NCBI GenBank assembly: GCA_031213475.1
Contig: JARUPZ010000019.1
Coordinates: 1,139,001 to 1,203,000, forward strand
Length of the DNA stretch: 64,000 nucleotides
Direction of reading: 5' to 3'
Source: Nereocystis luetkeana
Taxonomy: Eukaryota; Sar; Phaeophyceae; Laminariales; Laminariaceae
In this document: positions 23,009 to 35,219 of the stretch, one piece after another
How positions within the stretch are numbered: the first letter of the stretch is position 1
How the letters are laid out: each line of letters opens with the position of its first letter
Translations under genes and position numbers: made by a program
The notes under the pieces: generated by a model
Seen by the model: the letters and a program-made list of their open reading frames with translations, nothing else
Told to the model about the DNA's origin: nothing
The model's database searches: none

Positions 23009-25150
23009 AGATCCCGCGGGACCTCCCATGGGATCCCGCGGGCTTCCGTGCATTCACCATGGACTGCCACGGGATCCCACCGCGGCATCCTACGGCATTC
23101 CGTGGGACTTCCCATGGGACCCCAGGGGATCCCCGGGGATCCCGCGTGATGCTAGACCAAATCCCACGTTCCCGCGGGACCCCACAGGACCCCATGTGTT
23201 CACTCGTATTCCCATCTGTTAATAGTATCCACGGTAGTTCCCGCGAGAGTACCATGAGATCCCACGACATATATCGGGAGCGCTTGAGAACCAGATCTTA
23301 ATAGTAACTTCGTGAAACTTGACTAGGTTGCAGCATCCTATTTTGAACCGTCAATCGCTGTGATTTCCTTAAGTTAGAAGGGATAATCTCTCAGTCAGCA
23401 AGCACTGACTGAGTGGAGTAGCAAGTTATACCCTTCTAGCCAACAGGACGTGCGATGCATCAAGTATCATCATACTGGATGCGTGTCGTGCATCTCTCTC
23501 CGTTGCACGTCGAACACACACCCTACCCCTGCAGCCCCGGCTGCCTTGTGTGGCCTATGTTGCAATCTGGACTTATTTTATACTTGTACGCTTTTCCTTT
23601 CGACGTCCCGAACGGGTTAAAGCACTACGGGACCCCACGTCGCGCGTTGTCCCGCGTGTCACCACCAGGTGGTTAGGATGCCCGTGTGCTCCCACGTGGG
23701 TAGAGCGGTTTCCGTGGGCTCCCGTGTGAGCCCGCGAGTTGTCTTCTTTTGCTCCAACGAGCTGCCACGAGTTCCCCCGAGTTCCTTTGAATTCCCGTGT
23801 GATCCAACGAGTCCCTGCGATACCCCGAGCCCGTACTCTAACCCTAACCCTGACGCCATGACATTCGAAAGGGTGTCATGGGTTCCCACGGAGAGTTCTG
23901 CGGTAACCCGCGTATAAGTTCCCATGGGATCTATGGGGACGGGCCGGGATGACCAATCTCAATCCAGGGTTAGCATCGCTGAAGCACCTGAATGAGATGA
24001 TTACCCTCGTCAACACGAGTGAAAGATAGACATGAATTGTCAAACCAGCGTGACAGAGTAGATCGGACTGACTGATGTGGGTAATGTTCCCACCAGCAAA
24101 CAGCAGCATCATAAATGCTCGCCCCAAGATCCATATCCACATGGATGTCCCTTACCGAACACAGCCCGCCCCAGAGCACACCCACAGACCCAAAGGGACC
24201 ACAGATCCCGCGAGATCCCATGCGGGATCCCGTGGGGATTCCGCAACATCCCACCCACCCGGGACGTCGTGAGAAGCCGCGGGATGCCACCATATCCCCT
24301 GGGATCCCGCATGGGATCTTGCGGGATGTCGCGAGATCCCATGGGAATTCACGGGTACATTACCGCGAGAACCCTCCGTAGGGGCCCCCATGAGTTCCCA
24401 TGGGATGTCATGACTTCAGGGTTAAGTTTAGATTTCGGGCTCGGGTTATCGCGTCAACTCGCCTGACCCTAAAGCCATGGCATCCCACGGGATCTCGTTC
24501 CCACAGAGGGTTCCCGCGGTAAGTTGTGGGTGACTTCCCATGAGATCCCGCGACCTCCCGCGCGACCCCGGGCATCCCACGGGATCTCATGGGTTCCCAC
24601 GGAGGCTTCCGCGGTAATTTACGCGTGAACTCCCATGAGATCCCGCGACCTCCCGCGAGATCCAACCCGGGATGTCGTGGGAAGCCGCGGAATCCCGCAA
24701 GGGATGTCGTTGAAAGCCAGCTGCGGCATCCCACATGGGATGCCGCGGAATCCCGCCACAGAACCTGATGGATTCCCACGGAGAGTTCCCGCGGTAAAGT
24801 GCGCGTAACTTCCCATGGGAGCCCGCGACATGCCGTGAGATGCGCCGTGTGATCCAATAGGATACCGCGGTATCCCGTGAAGCCCCATCCAGGATGTGGT
24901 GGGAAGCCGCGGAATCCCAAATAGGATACTGCGGGATCTTACGGGGGGTCCCCGCGGCAATTCGCGCATGACTCCTATGGGATCCCGCGGAATCACACAT
25001 GGGATGCCGCGGGATTCCGCCACGGGACCAAATGGGTTCCCGCTGAGGGTTTCTGCGGTAAATTAGAAGTGAATTCCCGTGGGATCCCGCGAGATCCGAT
25101 GTGGGAATTCTTGAGATACCGCGGCATTCCGCGAGATCCCCACGGGAACT
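23009..25150. repeat. Satellite-like block of short CpG palindromes
   Basis: The block is built from words such as GGGATCCCGCGGGA, TCCCATGGGA, CCGCGG, CCATGG and GGATCC. A recurring module, GTTCCCACGG(A)GAGNNTTCCGCGGTAA followed by a CCCATGRGATCCCGCGA segment, appears near 23880, 24500, 24592, 24770, 24940 and 25035. Two stretches (about 23290-23600 and 23945-24185) lack the words. CTAACCCTAACCCTGA lies at 23838-23853 beside CCATGACA. Open frames on both strands here are Pro/Gly/Ser/Arg repeats and not genes. Confidence 0.75.
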
Positions 25151-25368
25151 CAGCCAAAACTCTTATATTGCCAGTCATTGCATTGCAACAACTGCGGTTA
25201 GTCTAGGCAGTCACCTGGTGCCTGAAATTTTGTTTATGTTGGATACTGATTACTAATAGTACCCGGTGGTCCTTATGTCACTAATCATGTACCAGTACCA
25301 AGTAGGTTTTACAACACGACGGCCGACAGTTGTAAAACTAACTTGTACCTAGTCTACATAAGGCGGTA

Positions 25369-25680
25369 TTATACGCAGCCAATGGTAAAAGACCAGCTCT
25401 TAGCCCCAAGTTGTCGCGGCTGGCACTCTCGGACGGCACTCTTCTCTTTGGTGGTGGTGTCCATAGTGTCTTCGTATGACTGCTCTCCCTGGTGTAAATA
25501 TTCCATGATACCCCCAACGGATGTATGATAAAAACAATGAGCTATATTGGCAATATTCTTTTGGAGTGAAAAATCATGCTCCTCAGCGAGCGTTATACTA
25601 CATGAATCCAAAAGTAGACAATGCTCAAGGATGGTGCCCTGGTTAAGCCTTGCTGATATTTTTTGTGTTCGTTGATTGCG
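25369..25680 (-). CDS. Possible exon, hypothetical protein
   Basis: The - strand frame is open from about 25677 down to 25369. It has a balanced composition with several Cys, His and Glu residues (for example LLLDSCSITLAEEHDFSLQ). An AG precedes TATTGGGCC near 25680, which could be a splice acceptor. I recognise no family. It lies 165 bp beyond the end of the next frame on the same strand (25846-26412), and both may belong to one old gene or mobile element. Confidence 0.25.
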   Translation of the reverse strand, partial: RNQRTQKISARLNQGTILEHCLLLDSCSITLAEEHDFSLQKNIANIAHCFYHTSVGGIMEYLHQGEQSYEDTMDTTTKEKSAVRECQPRQLGAKSWSFTIGCV

Positions 25681-25845
25681 GGCCCAATACTACTGTCTGC
25701 ACCTGGCACAGCAAAAACAGTCTTACGAATATAGCCAGCAGTCCAGTTGTGCAAAAGGAAAAAAACACGCTCGTTTTGATTCAGAAATTCACAAATATAT
25801 CGAGATGTGCGTCCAGTGGAAAGACGTCAGCCCAGAGGAGTGCGA

Positions 25846-26412
25846 TTATCTGGCGTCCCCTGGAATAAACTCGTGGCCCTCGTTTCTTGTCCTGGTCTTG
25901 AAGCAGTCTATCTCGGGGTGCCCCTTCTCATCGTCTTCGGCTCCATCACGCGTGCCTACAACTGTACCGCCACAACAATAGCAGATACTGCTGAGGTATA
26001 AACCGTCAACAGTCCTCTTAGCAGTGAGTGGTGCACTAGCTGCATGAAGCTGTTCAACCATTGACAACAGCAGCGGCGAAGCTTGCAGTTTCATTGGTTG
26101 GGGAAAACATCGAAGCCACAGCCGTCGTTTACCAGTGGTAAATCGCAATATCACAATACCACACCAACCTTGCAAATAGGAGTTTTCAGGAAGTTTCGAT
26201 CTGACGGCTTCTTTTTTCCCCCCTAGTATAATATATCGCACGCGTTTTGCTTTTGGCATTGCGGCTATGTACGCTTCTTCTGTTGGCCAAAGATGACACA
26301 TTTTGCAGTAGTAATGCTTTAAATCAAAACTAGAAGGCCCTTTTTGTGCATTACACCAGCGTTTCGGGGGCAATTTATACGAGCAATGATTTTGTTTTTT
26401 AAACAAACACAA
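25846..26412 (-). CDS. Hypothetical cysteine-containing protein or exon
   Basis: This 188-codon - strand frame stands out because the sequence is non-repetitive and the composition is protein-like. It has a YYCKMCHLW segment (C-x2-C) near residue 35, a basic stretch RLWLRCFPQP, a hydrophobic-helical SPLLLSMVEQL, and CYCCGG near residue 148. Pairs of cysteines suggest metal binding, but I cannot name a domain. It ends in TAA after GDAR. A shorter + strand frame (25676-25981) overlaps and also looks plausible, so strand choice is not certain. It may be a remnant of a transposon or virus-like gene. Confidence 0.35.
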   Translation of the reverse strand: MCLFKKQNHCSYKLPPKRWCNAQKGPSSFDLKHYYCKMCHLWPTEEAYIAAMPKAKRVRYIILGGKKEAVRSKLPENSYLQGWCGIVILRFTTGKRRLWLRCFPQPMKLQASPLLLSMVEQLHAASAPLTAKRTVDGLYLSSICYCCGGTVVGTRDGAEDDEKGHPEIDCFKTRTRNEGHEFIPGDAR

Positions 26413-28504
26413 TTTGTGATACTACTCGCTAAAATCTTCGAGTTAATACGAGGCATTGTTTTTTGTAGTATTAATAGCAGCAACAGCGGCAGCAACAGAG
26501 CAGGGTTGGCAGAAGACCCCCTCCTTTACTCCCTCGCCCGCCCATGTGCTGAAGGGGGTAGTTTGATACACCACCCCTACGAAGGTTGCTGTTGTTTTCG
26601 CCAGCATAATATGTTTTTTAGTAGTAGTATTGTTTGATTTCACTGCTTGCAGTATTGCAGTAGTATGCACGAATGAAGAGGCATTGTTCCTCCTTGTCGT
26701 CAGTATGTATCTTCACTCTCGTACCGCGGAAATAGATCTGCGCTTCTGCTGTACGAGGACCTTGTGGTATGTGTATTACAATTCCTCACGCCTCCCCTGA
26801 CCGCAGCTACCTCCTGCCACGGGTGACCGACCTCTTAACCCCATACCCCCTCCCCCCCCACCCGCGTGCCCTCCGTCGGTGATCAGGTGTGTACGAATCG
26901 TAACGCCACTGCTACACCACTCCTCTTCGGATCTTACCGACGCATTTGATCACGAAGCGTCACCCCGCGATAGACGCTTAACGCGTCCGAGTTTCTGGTT
27001 CACTCGTGAGAACGACCCTCCAGGAGCATCATCAGGTGTGGCGTACGTTGGGCGCGATCTGTTCGACCACGCTCGGGGGTCGTTTCAGAAGACAGCACCC
27101 GCAACTGCTTCAGAGGCGGCCACGGGCGACCGAGTTTGTTACTTGGTTTGTTTTGTGTGTTTGTTGATGATTGATTGGTTGGTTACAGTCCCTTTGTCGT
27201 TTCTCCCTCTTGGACTCGCTTGGCGGCACCCTTGCCTGTTGACACTCTTTTCATATAACAACAGCACTGTTGACTACGCACTCGTCGTACGTCCTACAGC
27301 GGTAGCAGTACGTATAGCAGCACTACCCGTGCGTACATCAACGACAGCTCCAGCAGCACAGCAGCAGTAGTTGTAGCAGTACGAGCACCAGACAGTAGTA
27401 CTAGTACTGTAAATAGTACCCTGTAGCTCTATGAATAGTACTAGTAGTGCTCGTAGTAAACGCAAATACGAAGTATACGTACAACAACAGCAACACAGCA
27501 GCAGTAGTACGTGCAGCAGACAGTAGTAGTCGTACGACTCGTAGCAAATACTCGTACCAAACATTTTTACCAGTTGTTGCAGTGATACAGCGGTCATCGG
27601 TCGCGCCGAGTACTTGCAGCAAACATCAGGGTGCTGCAGTAAATGCATGGACAGTTGTGTACCAGGTATAATTGCAGTACTGTCGTCGTCGTCCGCCGCG
27701 TTGCCGCTCAGCCGAGAGTCGCTCGGCCGACCGTCGACCGCCCAGTCGGTCAATCGCTCGGTGTGTGTGATCTTTGCTGAGGCCTCGCGCCGTCGCAACG
27801 TTCGCGCGCGTTATCGCTCTGTCGCTGCAAAGTATTACATTTGCACGCTCTGCACTCAGCCATGATTGTGTTTCAGTGCACCCTTCGGCAGTTCTGTCGC
27901 ATCTATGGCTTCGCTTTTTATTCTAAATGACCGCAACCATCACGGGTCACGCGCGGAGCCGCAAATGACCGTCAGCCCGCGGCGGCGAAGCCCCCTTCTA
28001 TATATTGTACTGCAAATACCATTTTAAGTCTTATTCCAGACTACCAGCTTTTATGAGGAAGGAAATCATACCGCAAATACCTGGTACCGTTTTCAAGTCG
28101 AATTCCAAGCGGTTATGTCTCCCAAACGTAGATCTTCGTTTCGTGGGAGACCAACCCCTATACAAGTGCACACGCGTGTCGGGGACAAACCACTTGGAAT
28201 TAGAGTTTTTTTGCTGCAGCATGACGACAAAAAAAAATCAAGACTATAAAAAAACTCGGAGTCGGAATTGATGCCACGTCGAACGAAAAAAGGAGGCGGT
28301 ATTAGCCAACTATGTATATATATAATTAGTATATATCATATACCGTAGCGGGAAGGGGGGAGAAGAGCCTGCTATGTGACCCCGGATCTGAGTTACTAGT
28401 TGGAAGGAGAGAGAGAAGAAGATGTGCGAAGATAATGAATGGGATGAGAAAAAAAATATATATATATACCACGGTACTTATATACCTGGTACCAGGTATT
28501 TATT
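26413..28504. other. Non-coding
   Basis: No gene supported. The 163-codon frame at 26879-27370 shows no domain. AGC/AGT trinucleotide-rich sequence fills 27330-27560. Confidence 0.35.
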
Positions 28505-28795
28505 TTATCATCACTTTTACTTTGCAGCTTCTGGACAAGCTGTGGTCACAGGTGTCGTCCCTTCTCCCCCGCGGTGTGGGCCTTCATTTTTATCGCGCAT
28601 AGGTTTCAGCATTCCCACTGCTCGTCGATTTTCGTCGAATGTTGCTAATTCGCACTCTCGCGCTTTCCGCTAATCAATTTTTATGCAAGAAAAAATCCGT
28701 ACGAGTAAGTGCACTCGGGTGACAATTGAACCCCCGTAATTGCTTTTAGTAGGCACGATGCCCACCTACCAAGCCACCGAGGACGATATAGCTAT
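28505..28795 (-). mobile_element. tRNA-derived SINE, copy 1
   Basis: On the - strand, a tRNA-like head contains an A-box-like TGGCTTGGTAGG (28765-28776) and a B-box-like GGTTCAATTGT (28722-28732). A roughly 200-bp body follows and ends in AAAGTAAAAGTGATGAT. The head and body align with 36225-36533, which is in the opposite orientation and ends in an A tail. The anticodon arm does not fold cleanly, so this is not a functional tRNA. Confidence 0.65.
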
Positions 28796-30040
28796 TCACC
28801 GGGATCGTGTCGCACCACTGCAGTTGTAGGGGTCACAGGAGGTGGCCCGCATTCCTTTCGCCGCGCCTTGGGTGCCAACGCAGCGCGTGGCCGTACAGGT
28901 AACAAAACAGCTCGCTGCGCACGTGCACGAGCCTGAGGGGGGGGGGTGCTGGTAACTGTGGCGGTATGATGACCTCTCGCTGGAGCTTGCGCAGCGACGC
29001 ATCTATGTCGCCCTTGAAACCTTAACCGTCTACTGTATTAGTAGTATGGAGTACACGTATTGCTGATGTGTGCCCTCGAGGACGTAGATTGCGTTACCAC
29101 AAATGTTTGGGACGCTTTGGAGACGGGATGCTATCGTTTGCCCGGGGCCCACGCAATCCGTCGAAAAAGCAACCCATGAAACGTACCGGCCCGCCGATAT
29201 CTCGATGTGGCGTCACGTACGCCCCTCCGCTCCCCTCCGTTGCCCCCTGCCCCCCCCCCCAATCATCGACAACCGAGCTGTTCGTCTGCCGTACAAGTAT
29301 CTAGGAAGAGTCTAGACTCTACTACTTTTGTTTTGATAGACCTTGGCTTTGCTACAAGAGTGTCAACTAACCACAGCACGATTTGAAGGGTCTTGGTTTA
29401 TTTCAAGAATGCGAGTAAAAACTCGAATATTCTTATAGACCTTTGCTCTTGTAAACAACCAAAGCATGTGCTCGCACGTCATTTTTTTCCGTCGAAATTG
29501 GCATACTGTTTACTACCGGGTATGTACGAGGCAATAGAGCGATTTGTATCGTCTGAACACGACTGCTCGTAGTAGACGTCAAGCATAACGAACACACACC
29601 CTCCCCTTGCCGCTCTCGTGCGCCGCCCCGCCAGGCAAGGCCCGAACTGGGGCGCTTGTAGCGGGAGCAGAGTGCCGCTGTGTCCAGGGCGCCGTCACCG
29701 TGAGCGGGATGCAAGGGCGAGTGATCCATTTTATGTTGTCTTGCCTCGTCTCGTCCGACATGTCCTACCTTTTGTGTACGTGTGTAATATAAATACGTGA
29801 TCGTATGATATGTACGTAGAATTTGAGCTTGCTGCTTGCTTGCTACGTGTTGACAAACGCTTACCCATCTCCCTGCTGGCAACGCTTGGGTATATTTATC
29901 ACGCCCTCCCTCCAGCCCCCCCCCCAAGCGTTGTAGTCTCTCAAGTCTGGTCCTAAGCGCGATATACGTGATATATACCTGGCACAAGCGAGAGCGCTTT
30001 TAACCTCTACTCCCACCATTACCTCGTCCTTTCCACCGCG
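28796..30040. other. Upstream region of the EsV-1-7 gene
   Basis: No gene recognised. Composition becomes C-rich just upstream of the proposed start (TTCCACCGCG before ATG 30041). No clear core promoter element is visible. Confidence 0.3.
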
Positions 30041-33000
30041 ATGGGTGTGTTTTTGGGATCGTCTTGGTTCGCCAGGTGTCGTCGGCAGCTCGCAGCAGAC
30101 GCCAGCCGCGGGTCGCGCGATGATAAGAACAACCCATTGTGCTCGGAACGCACGGCAACGCACGAGCCGCCCTCAAGGACAGCAAGCTGCGAGGTATACT
30201 GGTATACAGCGGAGCTCTTTGTACATCAGTACGCACATCCGTTTTTTGGTGTCCTTGTTTGTGTACCACGAACGATACTTCTTTTTTTTTTTGTAGCTTC
30301 CTTTTTTTTCGTTCTATTTTTTGTCTTTGGCTGTTTCTCGTTTGTTTTGTTTCTTGTCGCTCTGTCTTCCCTCGTTTTACGCTGGATGGGTGACGTGCGT
30401 TTGATGCCTTTTATTTCGTTTTTTTGCAGTACCCGGGGTGCTCGAGAACTCCGAGGTATGGCGTGACGGAAGTGCACTTGAGCTTCTGCCAGGCTCACAA
30501 GAGGATCGGCATGTACACCGCCCGCAATGGCCAAGTGTTGATGGCAACCCGAGACGGCAATGGTGAGCGCGAGGGGGGGTGGTGGTGTACTCATACCACG
30601 CATGGCAACCATAGACCCTCGCATTCCTACAATGCCGGGACGGAGCACGTCGGGTTTTCGCCGACCAGGTAGATATGGCTTGCACAAAGCGCGAAGCGCC
30701 CGAGAGGTGTTGAGCGAGTCGCATGAAGGGTGAACTGCATCCGACTAAGAACCGCTTGTTGTGAGGCGGACTTGCTATGTATGACAGTTTCGAATTTATT
30801 TAGGGGAGGGAGGGCGAGGATGTACTCGATAGGAGAGATGTACTCGATCTCATGCATGGCCGTAGTCGTATGACCATAGACCCTCGCGTCCCTACAATGC
30901 CGGGACGGAGCATGTCGGGTTTTCACCGACCAGGCAGACATTGCTTGCACCAAGCGTGAAGCGCCGTGAAGTGTCCGGCTAGTCGCGTGAAGGGTAAGCT
31001 GCATCCTACTAAGAACCGCTTTAGAGGCGGGCTTGCAAATAGATGACAGCTTCAATGAGCTTGCTTAGTTTCCGGTGTAGGGGAAGGGGGGGGGGCGGGG
31101 GGCGTACTCATTGGTTGCTTGCCTTAGTCATTTGACCATTGACCACGCATCCCTTTCGAGACGGAGCACTGTTCCTACTCCTAATAGAGACACCTCCAAC
31201 AATTTGGCGCTCATTAAGCTGTTTCCATATATAACATAAAAACTTTTTGCTAATCTTATCCCCTTCCTGTTTGGCCGCCTGTGGCCACCATCTATCTCCT
31301 AGGATAGCGATCGTTTTCTCGCTGCTATCTAGTGAGTCAAACTCCTCCATGTCACATTCGTCTATTTCCCTCATCTCCTCTTCTAACACATCCCGTTCCT
31401 CCTTGTATATTTCACATTCTCCTACTATGTGAGTTCTACTCTCTATCGCTTTGCCACACGGGCACATCTGTGCATCTATTTCCTCCTCCTCCCGGCTACT
31501 GGTATACCTCTTTCTTCTTTCTGGCAAGTCCAGGTCACCTACACGAAAACGCAGCTTCGGCGTTTTCGCGAAGTCCATTGGGCCGTGCAGATACGTTTTC
31601 ATTCCTATTCCTTCCCTCAATCTCCCGTATATATTTAGGTGTTTTTCCGATTCCACCTTGTTTCGTAGCGCTAGCCTTTCCCTTCTTTCTATCCTTTCTC
31701 CTACTTCTGCCTTGTAGTTCCCGGCGAACACCACCTCTTCTTGGTTTCCCCCTATATCCTTCCATACTTTCTCAACTAAGCTATCCCACCTTATTCCAGT
31801 TCGCCCCTCTGTTACTTTCTCCCATACAGCTCTATCAACTATGGCCGACAACCTCTTTTTTGGCATGTTCCTTACTTTATATTGCCTTTTCAACTTTCTC
31901 ATATCCCTGTTTGTCTTGAGTGGGTGCATTCCCAGTTCTGCTCTTAATACTGTATTACTAGTCGTACTTGAGCATCTTAGGATTTTTTTAGCTGCTGTCA
32001 TCTGTACTGTTTCCAACTGTTTTACGAGTTTCGCATTCCCTTCCCATACTTCTTCTGCATATTCTAGCTTTGGTACTATCACATTCATCAGGATACATCT
32101 CTTAATCCTGGTGTCAAGGTGCGAGTCTGTTAGGATCGCATCCATCTTGCCTATGTGTGCTTTACCCTTTCCTATTACTTTTGCTATATGTGTATCCCAA
32201 GAGCAGTATTTTGAGATCTCTACGCCAAGGTACGTATACTGGTCTACGATCGGCAATTCATCTTCTCCCCACTTCCAACTGAAATTCATTAGGTTCACCT
32301 TATCTTCGTTACAAACAACTACCTGGTACTGCGTATTTCTTGACGTTCGCCGTCACCCTCCATTTCCTAGTGCATTCTAGCGCGTTCTCTATTGTTTCTG
32401 CAATCCTTCAGGTGTTTCTGATATCCCCACGAAGTCATCAGCAAACATCAATCCCGACACTGTATCTTCCCCTACCGTGACTCCCTGCCTTGCTGCTTCA
32501 ACTGCTACTATCAGGTCGTTAATATATATCTTGAATAGGTTGGGTGACTGCGTACATCCCTGTGCAACTCCTTGTAAAATATCAACATACTTCGATATTT
32601 CCCCGTCCAGCATCACAGCACTTCTCGCACATTCCGTCATCTTTTTCATCATTCTCCACATCTTTCCTCTGATTCCTATTTCCCATAGTTTTTTCCTATT
32701 TCCCATAGTTTTTTCCACAATCCATTTCTCCATACTGTGTCGTAGGCCTTCTGTACATCTAGAAAGAAACAGTACGTTGGTAGTCCCGCGTCTTTCCTAC
32801 CTTGGATTATCTTACCTAGAGTGTACACATGGTCTACGCAGCTACGGTTTGGCCTAAACCCTGCTTGCCCTTCGCTTATTTTGTCTTCCTTCTCCATCAT
32901 CGTTCCCATTCTATCGTTCAAAATCTTACAAAAAAAATTGCCTACTGTGCTTAGTAGCGTTATCCCTCTATAGAGGAAGGGGGGGGGGGTAGAAATGCCG

Positions 33001-35176
33001 ACACCGGTTGAAAACCTACGTCTGAATTGTTTTATTTCTCTTTTTCGCTGCTGTACCTGGTACCTGGCATCTCGTCTTGTCGAAGCGTAAGACCCCAATA
33101 CCTACCCACCACCCCCCCACCCACCCACCCACCCACCCCATCGCGCTACCGCCGCTTCGTCTCGTCGAAAAAAATAACGTCATGTTTCATGTCACGTTTC
33201 GTCAGCGTTCAGGACGGCGGCAGACTCCTCATCAGCAAGCGTCAGCGTCAACAGAAGCGACTCAGGTGAGGAGGCCTTATTGATAGTGGGTGGCTGCGCA
33301 GCTGTCTTGTCCCTTCTTGTTTCAACTTTTCGGGAACTTTAGACAGGATATAGTTTGGAAGAAATAAAATGGCTTGATTATAGTACAGCATCCGCCACAC
33401 GAAGTAGCCCCGTCTGGACTGCTGGTGTATGGGGGGGGGGGGGGGGGGGTCCAAACTTGGATGCAATACGTACAGCTGTGAGCTGTGAGTCGGCGGGACT
33501 TCGCGAGTAATAGCTATTACGGTATACCCAAGTAATCAGGAGCTATTATAGGCACTAGAACCTATATTTCCAGTATTTTTGATTTGCATTTTTGGTCCTG
33601 AGTATTATGTTCCCCCGTAATAGTCGGTAGGTGCCGTTAGCCAACTATACACAATTTAGTCGGCAAGTTTCTTGGCGGCAGGGTTTCATGGATAAGAAAT
33701 CGGTTGCTAGATGCCGCCAGCCAACTAAATTAGTTCAGTCGGCAAGTCAGAGTCTGGTCAAGCCCAGCTGGTGGCCAGCCGACTTTGCCGACTTGAGTCA
33801 GGATCACGTAGCGAAGCGAGTCAAATCGGATCTTCCGGGCCGAGAGGGGCCCCTCACAAAAAAAAAAAAAAAACGCATTCAACAATCCCTCCTATAAATA
33901 GGAAAACCCGTAAGTCGGATGATCGGCACCTTCGGGAAACGACCAAATAACAGTGCGGCTAGTGACTAAGCTGGTGACTTGAGTCGTGCCGACCGACAGC
34001 TCTCATCAAGGTACGTAGCGACGTACGCCCTGCACGGCGATGCTCATGTACTGCCGCACGCTTTTCATAAAGACTCGATAGCATTACACCCGTCGGTTTT
34101 TTTTCGCTACAACACGTTGAATCCCGCAAGACGTAACCTTTTACATCTCGCATGCTTGTTTCCTCCAGGGGGAAAAGGGGAGAGGGACAGGCGGGGGGGA
34201 GGGAGGGGGGTGGGGGGGGGGGTTACTCGATTGGCGTCTTTGCTTGCGCTTCCTGTGCATTCCGAGACCCAACCAACTATCCTTCCGTCGATTAGGACGG
34301 GATGGGTCAGGTCCAATTTGTTATGCATGTGTGCGGGGGATAAGGCCCACGCGCCGAGAAACGCCCGTTTGTGACATTACCGTGGAAGCCCTCTGATAAA
34401 AAAAACGGAGATCTACTCTCTAAATTGCGACCCCCCCCCCCCAGGATATATGTATGTATATATATATACTATTTATAGGTTGAGTTGGCGTCAGTTGGCG
34501 ACGACGCTGTAAAACACGCCTCTCGCTGGTTGAGCTACGGTAGACAACCAGGGTACCGTTTTTATTTGTGTTGGCCGGTCACCACAGCTGGCGGTGGGGT
34601 TAGATCCTTTTTGTGCGGGGTGGAGAACCTTAACTCTGCACAAGGGAGATGATCGTATCACGGAGTGTGTATTACTGTAGCCTTATGGTAAGGCACCCAC
34701 GACGCAGTGATATTACATCCCTTTCATGTCTTCATGTCTCTGGAAGTGGACACACCAGAAAATAAACAAGTGTTCAAGGTAAGGCACCCAAGAGGCAGTT
34801 ACAATTACTCCCATTGCTGTCTCTGGAAATGCCTACACCGGAAATTAAATCAATTCATTGAAGCTGTCGTCCATATGCAAGTCCGCCTCAAAAATGGTTC
34901 ATAGTAGGATGCAGCTCACCCTTCATGCGACTTCATGCGACTCGCCAGACACCTCACGGCGCTTCGCGCTTGGTGCAAGCAATGTCTGCCTGGTCGGTGA
35001 AAACCCGACATTCTCCGTCCCGGCATTGTAGGGATGCGAGGGTCTATGGTCATACGACTACGGCCATGCATGAGATCGAGTACATCTCTCCTATCGAGTA
35101 CACCCCTCCCCTGTCTCGAAAGGGATGTATGGTCAATGGTCTCATATATATGGCAAGCGATAAATGAGTGCCCCTC

Positions 35177-35219
<43 letters not shown>

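Noticed and set aside
23009-25150. Overlapping open frames on both strands in the palindromic block
   Set aside because: Palindromic repeats keep both strands open; the predicted proteins are repetitive and mutually antisense.
26879-27370. A 163-codon open frame as a gene
   Set aside because: Composition changes abruptly along the frame and the end translates AGC/CAG repeats; no motif was recognised.
28712-28795. A tRNA gene on the - strand
   Set aside because: A and B boxes are present but the anticodon arm and acceptor stem do not pair properly, and the sequence continues into a body shared with 36225-36533, so it is a SINE.
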